64,000 bases of DNA from an uncultured Acidobacteriota bacterium (GTDB lineage: Bacteria; Acidobacteriota; Terriglobia; Terriglobales; Acidobacteriaceae). The notes under the pieces are model-generated. The model had not been told where the DNA came from. It worked only from the letters and a program-made list of their open reading frames with translations, and searched no databases. This document shows, in pieces, positions 34,827-43,874 of this stretch. Made by a program: the position numbers and the translations under genes. Within the stretch, counting starts at the first letter, position 1. Every line of letters begins with the position of its first letter. The stretch is from positions 1-64,000 of the forward strand of contig CAILAC010000013.1 of the NCBI GenBank assembly GCA_903832055.1, written 5' to 3'.

Positions 34827-36284
34827 TTGAATCGAGCCGCTTACACACTTCTGACATTTCTCCGCGCCACTGGCTTTGCCGCCGTAACCGCCTGTCTGCT
34901 CGTAATTCCGGCCTGCGCCGCGGCTGAATCTCCAGCGCAAACTCCTTCGGCAACCTACGGGGCCGGCTATCGCTATGAAAGGGGCGGCTGGACATATCTT
35001 CATCTCCAGGGCACTCCGGCTGAGATTGGCTACCAGCACGGCTATCTGCTCGCTGCTGAAATTGAAGACACCTACCAGGTGCTCAAGCTTGAGAACACGC
35101 ACTCGACTCGCCGCAACTGGGCATTCTTCCGTCAGGCCAGCCAGAAAATGCTCTGGCCGCACATCGACCCTGAGTATCAGCAGGAACTTGAAGGCATCGC
35201 CAAAGGTGTGCAGGCCAAAGGCATCAAGCTGGACGTATGGGACATTGTCGCCATGAATGCTGGCATCGAACTGCCCGAGTACTACGTTCCCTGGCTCAAC
35301 AAGCGTGAACACGCCCTGAATGCCCCGCATCTTTCCGCACCAGGCAACTGCTCTGCCTTCATCGCCAATGGAAGCTACACCAAGGGCGGCAAGATCGTGA
35401 TTGCACACAACAACTGGTCAAGCTACGCCGACGGGGCTCGCTGGACCGTAATCTTCGATATCCAACCCGCCAAGGGCCATCACATGCTCATGGACGGGCT
35501 CCCTGGCGTGATTACCAGCCAGGACGATTTTGGCGTGACCGATACCGGCCTCATGGTCACGGAAACTACCATTACGCAATTCGTCGGCTGGAATCCTGAC
35601 GGCAAGCCTGAGTTTGTCCGTTCGCGCAAGGCTATGCAGTATGCCAGCAGCATCGATGAATTCGCGGCCATCATCAAGGAAGGCAACAACGGTGGCTACG
35701 CCAACGACTGGCTCATCGGCGACCGTAAAACGGGCGAAATCGGCTACCTGGAACTCGGCCTCAAAAACACTCCACTGTGGAAGGCGAGGGACGGCTACTT
35801 CGTCAGCTCAAACTTTGCCCGCGACCCCAAACTAATCGCCGACGAGACCGAGGGCTTTAACCCCAAGGATCTCTCCAGCTCACCCAATGCCCGCCGGGTC
35901 ACGGCAGAAAAAAGGATTGAGCAGGGCAAAGGACGCATCGACATCGAGATGGCTGAGCAGTTCCTCGCGGACCACGAAGACAGCTACACCGGCAAGGTTC
36001 AGGCAGATGAGCGCTCATTGTGTGGGCACATCGATGCAGATCCGCGCGGAGTCCCGGTCTGGGACCTGGAACCATACAACCCGTTTGGGGCGGTTACCGG
36101 GAAAGTTGCTGACTCTGATACGGCAGGGAAGCTGGCGCTGGTTGCCCACGCTGGGCACCCCTGCGGAGAAGACTTCCTGGCTGCACCCTTCCTGAAAGCG
36201 CATCCGGAATACGAGTACTTGAAACCGATTCTGAAGGATATGAAATCTGGCCCCTGGACAAAGTTTGAGTCCGGAGGGAAATAG
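34827..36284 (+). CDS. C45-family autoproteolytic acyltransferase/hydrolase (Ntn fold), exported
   Basis: A 485-residue protein with a signal peptide (about 1-35, ending PACAAAE). The mature part begins with GTPAEIGYQHGYLLA, typical of the phospholipase-B-like/C45 branch of Ntn hydrolases. Cys175 in GNCSAF is the expected autoprocessing site and new N-terminal nucleophile. AHNNWSSY and the following DIQP, GLPGVI and TDTGLMVTETT segments fit the family. Substrates are probably amides or acyl groups of lipids or peptides; the exact one is unknown. Translation starts at TTG with GGAGGG ten bases upstream. Confidence 0.82.
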   Translation: MNRAAYTLLTFLRATGFAAVTACLLVIPACAAAESPAQTPSATYGAGYRYERGGWTYLHLQGTPAEIGYQHGYLLAAEIEDTYQVLKLENTHSTRRNWAFFRQASQKMLWPHIDPEYQQELEGIAKGVQAKGIKLDVWDIVAMNAGIELPEYYVPWLNKREHALNAPHLSAPGNCSAFIANGSYTKGGKIVIAHNNWSSYADGARWTVIFDIQPAKGHHMLMDGLPGVITSQDDFGVTDTGLMVTETTITQFVGWNPDGKPEFVRSRKAMQYASSIDEFAAIIKEGNNGGYANDWLIGDRKTGEIGYLELGLKNTPLWKARDGYFVSSNFARDPKLIADETEGFNPKDLSSSPNARRVTAEKRIEQGKGRIDIEMAEQFLADHEDSYTGKVQADERSLCGHIDADPRGVPVWDLEPYNPFGAVTGKVADSDTAGKLALVAHAGHPCGEDFLAAPFLKAHPEYEYLKPILKDMKSGPWTKFESGGK

Positions 36285-36314
36285 ACGGCCGAAACGATTG
36301 GGAAGAGAAACTCT

Positions 36315-36563
36315 CTAATCCGATGAGCGATTTCCCTTGAGCGGCTTCGCTGAAGGTGCGGCAGGGGTATCGCCCGTGTAGATTTCGCCGGCTGCGTGCC
36401 TTTTAGCACGCGAATACCGTTTGCTGCTGAAGAAGCGCTTCTGGCAGTCAACGCATTCCCATGGATACAAGCCAAAAAAGTACATTAACTTGTGCCCCAT
36501 GGACTTATCTCTGCTCCTGCGTCGGGTTGAAGCTGACTCGCACCGCGGACATTCAGGGTTCAT
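36315..36563 (-). CDS. Small zinc-ribbon protein
   Basis: An 82-residue basic protein with two CxxC knuckles, CPRC at residues 5-8 and CVDC at 37-40, which together form a probable zinc ribbon. MYFFGLYPWEC lies between them and many Arg/Lys residues flank them. The C-terminus is low in complexity. The function is unknown; nucleic-acid or ribosome binding is possible. It is convergent with the C45 hydrolase. Confidence 0.6.
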   Translation of the reverse strand: MNPECPRCESASTRRRSRDKSMGHKLMYFFGLYPWECVDCQKRFFSSKRYSRAKRHAAGEIYTGDTPAAPSAKPLKGNRSSD

Positions 36564-36764
36564 GAAGAATAATCCTTTTCGCGTTACCAGGAATCACCCC
36601 GCTCTATAGGGCGGCAGGTTTAGGCTCCAGATGACCAGGTTTTAGGCAACTACAAAACAACAGACGTTGAGCTGTTCCAGTACGTCTCATCAATTCGGCA
36701 GAATGTTTTTTAGACTGAGTTTTGATTCATGTCTTGCGAAGATCATTGCACAATTCTTAAAGCA

Positions 36765-36950
36765 TTAGGGACGTTTTCGACTTGCCCAAATTACCAATCC
36801 CAATCCGAGGACTGCACTCATACCGCCCCGATAAGCCCACTGGATTTGCCCGGTCATAAAACTACCGGGGAGGATGTTGATGCCTTGCAGAATCCAGACT
36901 ACGCCCATTCCCATCATGAGGATGCCTAAAATTCTCAGAGTTATTCGCAT
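36765..36950 (-). CDS. Small two-helix membrane protein
   Basis: A 61-residue protein with two membrane helices (about 4-24 and 38-57) joined by a short loop ILPGSFMTGQIQWAYRGG and ending in RKRP. AAAGGA lies five bases before ATG 36950, which is preferred to the ATG at 36989. No family function is known to me. Confidence 0.6.
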   Translation of the reverse strand: MRITLRILGILMMGMGVVWILQGINILPGSFMTGQIQWAYRGGMSAVLGLGLVIWASRKRP

Positions 36951-37193
36951 CACTGTCCTTTGTTGAAATTCATCTAAATCATATCCCATTTCTGGAAAGT
37001 GGAAGCTTCAAATCCTTGCGATGTCAGTCACTTGTCTGAGATTTGCTCATATTGAGGAGCCGGCGAGGCCTCGAATCGGTGGAGCAGACCCAGTTCCGCT
37101 TGGGGAGCGGTTATTTGGTCCCGAGTTTTCCTCAGACCTCCGAATGCATCGGCCCGCCGCTCTCCCCTGAAGCGCCTAAACTAGTGGGAGACC

Positions 37194-40100
37194 ATGGCCG
37201 AGTTTACCCACCTTCATCTGCACACGGATTACTCCCTCCTCGATGGCGCCTGCGACGTAGACAAACTCGTCGATCGCGTCGCGTCTATCGGCCAGAAGTC
37301 GGTCGCGATGACCGATCACGGCAACATTTACGGGGCCGTACATTTCTTTGACGCTGCCAAAAAGAAAGGCATCAAGCCGATCCTTGGTTGCGAACTCTAC
37401 GTATGCAAAAAGGAAGACCACCGAGGCGACCCGAGCGGCGATAAATATAACCATTTATTGGTGTTGGCTGAAAACGAAGAGGGTTACCGCAACCTGATTC
37501 GCATTACATCCGAGGCTTCAGTACATGGCTTCTACAAGAAGCCGCGCATCAGCAAGCAGTACCTCGCCAGCCATGCTAAGGGTCTCATCGGATTCTCCGG
37601 CTGCCTCTCTGGCGAGTTCAGCGAGCATCTGCTCAAGGGCGACTATGCGGCGGCACGCGCCTCGGCTCTCCAGTATCAGGATATTTTTGGCCGTGGGAAC
37701 TTCTTCCTCGAGATTCAGGATCAGGGCTTGGAGATGGAGAAGCGCATCCACTCCGACATGTTCAAGATCGAGCGGGAACTGGACATTCCGCTGGTTGTCA
37801 CAAACGATTCCCACTACCTCTGTGAAGACGACCACAGCGCTCACGACACGATGCTCTGTGTGCAGACGGGGTCAAAGGTCCAGGACAAGGATCGTTTTCG
37901 CTTTGACGGCGACCAGTTCTTCGTCAAGAGCGCCGACCAGATGGCGCAGCTATTCCCTGACCGGCTCGACATGCTGCAGCGCACACAGGCGATCGCCGAG
38001 CGTTGCAATCTCAAGCTGAACAAGGTCGATAACCCCTTTCCGGAGTTTCCTATCCCGGACGGACATACCCTCGACAGCTACTTTGAAGAGATTTGCCGCG
38101 AAGGCTACAAGAAGCGTCTGGCGACCGGCATCCAGCACCTGCAATCCCGGGGGCAGTTGCGCTACCCGCTCCATGAGTACGAAGCCCGCCTCGAACGCGA
38201 AATCGGCATCATCAAGCAGATGAAGTACGTTGGCTACTTCCTCATTGTCTGGGACTTCATCCGCTATGCGCGCGAAAAAAGCATTCCGGTCGGGCCCGGC
38301 CGTGGCTCTGCCGCCGGCTCCATGGTTGCTTATGTCATGGAGATTACCAACGTTGACCCGATTCAGAACGCGCTGCTCTTTGAACGCTTCCTGAATCCTG
38401 AGCGTGTGTCCATGCCCGATATCGACGTTGATTTCTGCATGAACCGCCGCAGTGAAGTGATCGACTACGTCACGCGCAAGTACGGCCGCGAGCAGGTGGC
38501 CCAGATCATCACGTTCAACACCATGGCGGCCAAGGCGGCAATCAAAGACTGCGGTCGGGCTATGGACATGCCCTACGGCGATGTGGACCGCATCGCCAAG
38601 CTCATCCCGGCCACCATCGGCATCACCATCGACGCCGCTCTTGAAGAGCAGCCGGAGCTGCGCAAGGTCTATGACTCCGACCCGACGATCCGTGAGCTGA
38701 TCGACACGGCGAAAAAGCTGGAAGGCCTCGTTCGCGGCTCTGGCGTGCATGCCGCCGGCGTAGTCATTGCGCCGCGTGCGCTCACCGAACTGGTGCCCAT
38801 CGTCAAGACGAAAAACAATGAAATCGTCACCGCCTATGACATGAAAGCCATTGAGAAGATGGGCCTGCTCAAGATGGACTTCCTTGGCTTGACGACGCTG
38901 ACCGTCATCAGCGACGCGTTGAAACTGATTAAGAAGAATCGTGGCGTTGTCCTTGATATCGAAACCATCGAGCTGGATGACAAGGCCACCTACGAAAAGA
39001 TCTTCCACCGGGCATTCACTTCCGGCGTATTCCAGTTTGAATCGGGTGGCATGCGCGACGTGCTGCGCCGTTACAAGCCTGAGACCATTGAAGACCTGAC
39101 GGCGCTCAACGCCCTTTACCGGCCCGGTCCGATTCAGGGTGGAATGATCGACGACTTTATCGAACGCAAGTGGGGCCGCCGGAAGGTTGAATACACACTG
39201 CCCCAGCTCGAAGGCCTGCTCAAGGAGACTCTCGGCGTCATCGTCTATCAAGAACAAGTGATGCAGATCGCCAACGGGCTGGCGAGCTATTCGCTGGGCG
39301 AAGCCGATATGCTGCGCCGTGCCATGGGTAAAAAAGACCCCGCTGAGATGGCCAAGCAACGGAATCGATTCATGGAGGGTGCGGCTGGCCTTGGGCTGCC
39401 GAAAGATCCTGCCGGGGAAATCTTTGACCAGATGGAGAAGTTCGCCGGCTACGGCTTTAACAAGTCGCACTCTGCCGCCTACGCCCTGCTTGCCTATCAG
39501 ACCGCCTACCTTAAGGCCCATTATCCTGTTGAGTTTATGGCGGCGCTGCTGTCTTCGGAAATCTCAAAGCCCGAGAATGTTGTCAAGTACATTCAGGAAT
39601 GCAAGGAAATGGACATCAGTGTTGAGCCACCCGATGTCCGGCTTTCCGGGGCGCACTTTACCCCCTCCGGCGAAGTTATCCGTTTTGGGCTGACAGCGAT
39701 CAAAAATGTCGGCGACAACGCCATTGAATCCATTCTGGCCGCCCGCACAGCCCTTGAGGCCGAGGGCAAGGCCCTCACGACTTTCTGGGATTTCTGCGAA
39801 AAAGTCGACCTGCGCCAGATGAACAAGCGCGTGCTTGAGTCGCTCATCAAGGCCGGCGCGCTTGATTCGATGGGTACACGCGCGCAGCTCGTAGCAGCAA
39901 TCGACAAGGCCATTGAGCGCGCGCAAAAGGCCCAGAAGGACTCAGAACTCGGCCAGCACGGACTTTTTGGCCTCTTCAACGAGGCGCCTGCCAAAGGCAG
40001 CAACCCTGACGCTCTGCCCAATATTCCAGACTGGGAAGAGAAGGACCGGCTCGCCGCCGAAAAGGAAGTGCTTGGCTTCTACGTCAGCGGGCATCCGCTC

Positions 40101-40715
40101 GACAAATACAAGGAGAAGCTGCGCAACCTGTCCAATGTGGTGACGACAGCGGCTGCACTCGAAATGAAACCGCCTGCAGCACCGCGCTGGGGCCAGCAAC
40201 GCGATCCCGGCGACGAAATCTCGATTGCTGGAGTCTTCGTTGGCATGCGCGCGGCCAAGAGCAAGCGCAACGACAAGATGTATGCCCAGGGCCATATTGA
40301 AGACTCCTACGGCAAGATCGAAGTAATCTGCTTTGCCAAGGACTACGAAAAGCTCTCTGAACAGCTCAAGACCGAGGCCGCAGTACTGGTGCGCGGTACG
40401 CTGATTGGCGAGGAGGAATCCTCACCGAAGCTAGCGATCAGCGGCCTGCAACCTCTTGACGACGTGCAGGTGCGCCTGCCCACGGCGATTCGCCTGCGGT
40501 TGAATCTCGACATTGCCAGCGAAGAGATGTTGGCCACGCTCAAAGACAAGATCGAAGCCGCCCCCGGCCCCGGCAAACTCATGATGCACCTGCAAAAGAA
40601 AGGCAGCTATGAAGTCATCCTAGAACCCGCCGGGATGAAAGTCGCTGCCGACCGCGGGTGGGTTGAGTCAGTCGAAGAGCTGCTGGGGCGTGGGGCTGTG
40701 CAAGTGCTGAGTTAG
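37194..40715 (+). CDS. dnaE: DNA polymerase III alpha subunit DnaE
   Basis: An 1173-residue replicative polymerase of the C-family, DnaE1 type. The N-terminal PHP domain begins HLHLHTDYSLLDGA and holds MTDHGN and other metal-site motifs. The palm carries the catalytic aspartates in PDIDVDF (about 406-412), preceded by GPGRGSAAGS. The helix-hairpin-helix region, an OB-fold (about 1000-1075, ISIAGVFVGMRAAKSK) and the C-terminal domain follow. Length is normal. It is the only gene in a possible unit with its own leader; no terminator was seen after it. Confidence 0.98.
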   Translation: MAEFTHLHLHTDYSLLDGACDVDKLVDRVASIGQKSVAMTDHGNIYGAVHFFDAAKKKGIKPILGCELYVCKKEDHRGDPSGDKYNHLLVLAENEEGYRNLIRITSEASVHGFYKKPRISKQYLASHAKGLIGFSGCLSGEFSEHLLKGDYAAARASALQYQDIFGRGNFFLEIQDQGLEMEKRIHSDMFKIERELDIPLVVTNDSHYLCEDDHSAHDTMLCVQTGSKVQDKDRFRFDGDQFFVKSADQMAQLFPDRLDMLQRTQAIAERCNLKLNKVDNPFPEFPIPDGHTLDSYFEEICREGYKKRLATGIQHLQSRGQLRYPLHEYEARLEREIGIIKQMKYVGYFLIVWDFIRYAREKSIPVGPGRGSAAGSMVAYVMEITNVDPIQNALLFERFLNPERVSMPDIDVDFCMNRRSEVIDYVTRKYGREQVAQIITFNTMAAKAAIKDCGRAMDMPYGDVDRIAKLIPATIGITIDAALEEQPELRKVYDSDPTIRELIDTAKKLEGLVRGSGVHAAGVVIAPRALTELVPIVKTKNNEIVTAYDMKAIEKMGLLKMDFLGLTTLTVISDALKLIKKNRGVVLDIETIELDDKATYEKIFHRAFTSGVFQFESGGMRDVLRRYKPETIEDLTALNALYRPGPIQGGMIDDFIERKWGRRKVEYTLPQLEGLLKETLGVIVYQEQVMQIANGLASYSLGEADMLRRAMGKKDPAEMAKQRNRFMEGAAGLGLPKDPAGEIFDQMEKFAGYGFNKSHSAAYALLAYQTAYLKAHYPVEFMAALLSSEISKPENVVKYIQECKEMDISVEPPDVRLSGAHFTPSGEVIRFGLTAIKNVGDNAIESILAARTALEAEGKALTTFWDFCEKVDLRQMNKRVLESLIKAGALDSMGTRAQLVAAIDKAIERAQKAQKDSELGQHGLFGLFNEAPAKGSNPDALPNIPDWEEKDRLAAEKEVLGFYVSGHPLDKYKEKLRNLSNVVTTAAALEMKPPAAPRWGQQRDPGDEISIAGVFVGMRAAKSKRNDKMYAQGHIEDSYGKIEVICFAKDYEKLSEQLKTEAAVLVRGTLIGEEESSPKLAISGLQPLDDVQVRLPTAIRLRLNLDIASEEMLATLKDKIEAAPGPGKLMMHLQKKGSYEVILEPAGMKVAADRGWVESVEELLGRGAVQVLS

Positions 40716-40770
40716 GCTGGTCAAGTCAGGTAGCTTTCTCATGAAGTCACGTTTTCGTTCAGGAGCTTGA

Positions 40771-41748
40771 ATGAACTACCGCCAGCTCGGCCAGGGTCCG
40801 CTCACGGTTTCAGAAATCAGCTTTGGCTCGTGGCTCACCTTGGCTGGCGGGGTTGAGCGGACACAGGCGATTGCCTGCGTTCACGCCGCGTTGGACCTGG
40901 GGATAACCCTCTTTGACACCGCCAACCAGTACGGCGCCGGCGAGGCCGAGCGCTGCCTGGGCGACGCCCTGCGCACTTCGTCGAAATCCCGTGACCAGTA
41001 CCTCATCGCCACCAAGCTCTTCAACCAGGTAGGCGACGAGCCGGACAAGGGCTGCTCAGCCGCCCAGGTCGCAAAACAGCTTGACCGCTCGCTGCAGCGC
41101 CTCGGCACCGACTACATTGATCTCTACCAGTGTCACCGCTACGACAAGGAGACTCCGCTGGAGGAGACTCTGGAGGCCCTCGACCGCGCCGTCCATTCCG
41201 GCAAGGTTCGTGCGATCGGTGTTAGCGAGTGGCCGGCTGACAAGATCATTGCCGCCGCTGAAATTTCGGCTGCTCGAGGCTGGACACCCGTGACCAGCAG
41301 CCAGCCGCAGTATTCGCTGCTTTGGCGCAAGCCTGAGGCTGCCGTGTTTGCTGCCTGCGCCCAGCATGGCATCGGCAATATTGTCTATTCGCCGCTGGCC
41401 CAGGGCGTGCTTACCGGCAAGTACAAACCCGGTGAACCGCCACCGGAGGGCAGCCGTGCCGCTAATCCTGCGATGAATATCACCATGGAGACCAAGGGCC
41501 GCCAGTTCCGTTCAGACCATCTGCTGGCCACCGTCGCCCAGCTCGCGCCCATCGCCGCTGACCTCGGCCTCACGATGAGCCAACTGGCCCTGGCTTGGGT
41601 GCTCCGCCGCAATGAGGTCTCCTCAGCCATCGTCGGAGCCTCGCGGCCTGAGCAATTGGCTCCCAGCGTCGCTACCTGTGGTATCACGCTTCCCGATGAA
41701 GCTCTGACTCAAATCGACATCATCTTGAGGGATGTTGTGCTGACATAA
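40771..41748 (+). CDS. Aldo/keto reductase (voltage-gated-K-channel-beta-like group)
   Basis: A 325-residue (alpha/beta)8 NADPH-dependent reductase. The catalytic tetrad can be placed: Asp and Tyr in FDTANQYGAGE, Lys in IATKLF and His in YQCHRYD. The cofactor-binding stretch includes YSPLAQGVLTGKY and a C-terminal GASRPEQL. The order of motifs fits the AKR branch that includes potassium-channel beta subunits and YghZ-like aldehyde reductases. The substrate is unknown. AGGAG lies seven bases before the ATG. Confidence 0.9.
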   Translation: MNYRQLGQGPLTVSEISFGSWLTLAGGVERTQAIACVHAALDLGITLFDTANQYGAGEAERCLGDALRTSSKSRDQYLIATKLFNQVGDEPDKGCSAAQVAKQLDRSLQRLGTDYIDLYQCHRYDKETPLEETLEALDRAVHSGKVRAIGVSEWPADKIIAAAEISAARGWTPVTSSQPQYSLLWRKPEAAVFAACAQHGIGNIVYSPLAQGVLTGKYKPGEPPPEGSRAANPAMNITMETKGRQFRSDHLLATVAQLAPIAADLGLTMSQLALAWVLRRNEVSSAIVGASRPEQLAPSVATCGITLPDEALTQIDIILRDVVLT

Positions 41749-41846
41749 ATCCAATCTGGAGTGAAAGATTTGTCGCTTTCGCCCCCTGCCCGTAGAATCG
41801 TCTAGGACCGGGTTCCAGTCTGACCCGGATGTGTGCCTGACCCCTC

Positions 41847-42713
41847 ATGAGCGAAACCTACCCAAGCACCGCGCCCGCCACCGCAGCAGTTAGTATTGAG
41901 ACGCAGGCGACTTCTACCGCATGGACCAAAGTCGAGCGCGCGCGGCACCCAAAGCGCCCCTATCCCATGGACTTCATCGAACGGCTTTTTACCGATTTCA
42001 GCGAGATTCACGGCGACCGTGCCTTCGGCGACGATGAAGCAATCGCCTGTGGAATGGCTCGTTTTCATGGTCAGGAAGTTCTCGTCATCGGCAACCGCAA
42101 GGGCGGCTCAACCAAAGAGCGTGTAAGGCGCAATTTTGGCATGCCCAACCCTGAGGGATACCGCAAAGCCCTGCGCGCCATGAAGATCGCCGAAAAATTC
42201 AATCGGCCCATCATCACATTCATTGACCTCCCCGGCGCCTTTCCCGGCCTCGGTGCGGAAGAGCGTGGCCAGGCTGAGGCCATTGCCCGCAACCTGATCG
42301 AGATGGCAAAACTCAAGGTCCCGACGATTTCAATCATCTCGGGCGAGGGCGGCTCGGGAGGTGCGCTGGCGCTTGCCGTCACCGACCGGGTTCTCATCCT
42401 TGAAAACGCGCTGTACTTTGTCATCACTCCCGAGGCCTGCGCCGCCATCATGTGGCGCGACGCGGCAAACAAGGAGCGGGCAGCCGAGGCAATGCGCATC
42501 ACCGCCCAGGAAGTAAAGGAATTGGGCTGCGTCGACGACATCATCCCAGAGCCTCAAGGTGGCGCGCACGATAACCGTGAAGAAGCGTTTGCATTGCTCG
42601 ATTCCTGTCTGCTGTTTCATTTAAAGCAACTGAATGCGCTGTCGACGGCAAAGCGCCTGGCTCAGCGACAAGCCAAATTTCGCAATATCGCCCAGTTCTA
42701 CACGGAGGGTTGA
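41847..42713 (+). CDS. accA: Acetyl-CoA carboxylase carboxyltransferase subunit alpha
   Basis: A 288-residue carboxyltransferase subunit that, with AccD, transfers carboxyl from biotin to acetyl-CoA to give malonyl-CoA, the first step of fatty acid synthesis. Family blocks are ARHPKRPYPMDFIE, FHGDRAFGDD-like IHGDRAFGDD, GMPNPEGYRKALR, FIDLPGAFPG and GEGGSGGALALAV. The zinc ribbon sits on AccD in other bacteria, and none is seen here. The next gene starts three bases after the stop. Confidence 0.97.
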   Translation: MSETYPSTAPATAAVSIETQATSTAWTKVERARHPKRPYPMDFIERLFTDFSEIHGDRAFGDDEAIACGMARFHGQEVLVIGNRKGGSTKERVRRNFGMPNPEGYRKALRAMKIAEKFNRPIITFIDLPGAFPGLGAEERGQAEAIARNLIEMAKLKVPTISIISGEGGSGGALALAVTDRVLILENALYFVITPEACAAIMWRDAANKERAAEAMRITAQEVKELGCVDDIIPEPQGGAHDNREEAFALLDSCLLFHLKQLNALSTAKRLAQRQAKFRNIAQFYTEG

Positions 42714-42716
42714 GCC

Positions 42717-43757
42717 ATGTCCTCCTCACCTTTACCCACCCGGAAGCCGGCTGGCCCCATTGGGCCTGTCCGCTTCTTCGGGCGCGTGATGCTCGCTGCG
42801 CTTTACTTCTTCTTCGCCCGACTGCTGGCTGAGCATGGTGCCCGCGGCCTGGTTTCAGAGGACTGGACGCCGCTGGTTGAGCAGGCCATGTTCGCTTTTC
42901 TGTTGCTGTCTGGCTATGCCGGCTTTGGCTTTATCCTCGACCATCAGTTGCATCCGGTCAGTGGGCAGGGGCTTCCGCTGCGCACGGGCTGGCTGGGCGA
43001 GGCAGGCCTCGGCGTAGCCTTCGGTTGGGCGGTGGCCGTGGCGTGTGTTTTGCCGCTGATGGTCTTTGGCGGCATCGCTCTTCACTTCTCCTGGAGCCTT
43101 GGCTCTTTCGGATGGCTTTTCGTTGAGGCCGCCTACTTCGCGCTGGCTACCCTGGCGATGCAGGTGGCATTTCGCGGATACCCATTTCAGGCTGCCATTC
43201 GTTCCATCGGCGAGTTGCCGGCCTCGCTCATGTTCGCCGTTCTCTATGGAATCCTGCATGCCGGTCTTCCCGGCGCCAGCAGAGCCAGCATGGGTGTCAG
43301 CATCGCTCTGGGCCTGCTGCTTGCAACAGCGTATCTGCGTACCCGCGCTCTCTGGCTACCCTGGGGATTGCATTTCGGCTGGGTCGCTTCCCGCGCACTT
43401 CTGTTTGGCCTGCCTGTTTATGGCGTAACCAGCCATTCGCCGGTGGTACAGGGCGAGGCGCTGGGTTCGTTTACATTCACAGGAGCAGGCTTTGGACTCG
43501 ACGGAAGCTGGTTCACCTTCGTCGTGCTGCTGATAGCCATACCTTTCCTCTATCCGGTTACGCGCGAACTGGACTTCATCTACAACGCTCCGGTGCTTGA
43601 GCCGGGCGGCATCCCCGTTGACATGGATGCAGCGGCCCGCCGCCAGCATGAGGCGGCAACAAGGCCCGAGACCCCGGAGATCAAACCGCTCGTCCAGATT
43701 CTGCCCGTCGCGCCGCCGAATCCGCCATCTGTCATCGTTGACCAGCATCGGGAATAG
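42717..43757 (+). CDS. CPBP-family membrane protein lacking the catalytic glutamates
   Basis: A 346-residue polytopic membrane protein with about seven or eight helices. It has the three motif positions of CPBP (Abi/Rce1-like) intramembrane proteases, but they are altered. The first, normally EExxFRG, is MQVAFRG with Met148 and Gln149 in place of the two glutamates. The second is FAVLYGILH, and the third LHFGW has Trp where the family usually has Asn or Asp. It is therefore probably not a protease. A Pro/Ala-rich cytoplasmic tail of about 55 residues follows. It begins three bases after accA and is likely co-transcribed. Confidence 0.78.
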   Translation: MSSSPLPTRKPAGPIGPVRFFGRVMLAALYFFFARLLAEHGARGLVSEDWTPLVEQAMFAFLLLSGYAGFGFILDHQLHPVSGQGLPLRTGWLGEAGLGVAFGWAVAVACVLPLMVFGGIALHFSWSLGSFGWLFVEAAYFALATLAMQVAFRGYPFQAAIRSIGELPASLMFAVLYGILHAGLPGASRASMGVSIALGLLLATAYLRTRALWLPWGLHFGWVASRALLFGLPVYGVTSHSPVVQGEALGSFTFTGAGFGLDGSWFTFVVLLIAIPFLYPVTRELDFIYNAPVLEPGGIPVDMDAAARRQHEAATRPETPEIKPLVQILPVAPPNPPSVIVDQHRE

Positions 43758-43874
43758 ACTCCTGAGCCAGGCTTGATTGATTTGCCAACATGGAAGCCAA
43801 CTTACCCCATCTTGCACAATTCACTTGAAGAGAGCTAAGCTTTGGCGCAAGGTGATTGCAGCGGAGTTCCCCCG

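Noticed and set aside
37950-39521. Minus-strand 523-codon frame opposite dnaE
   Set aside because: An antisense shadow of a conserved polymerase gene; no signals of its own.
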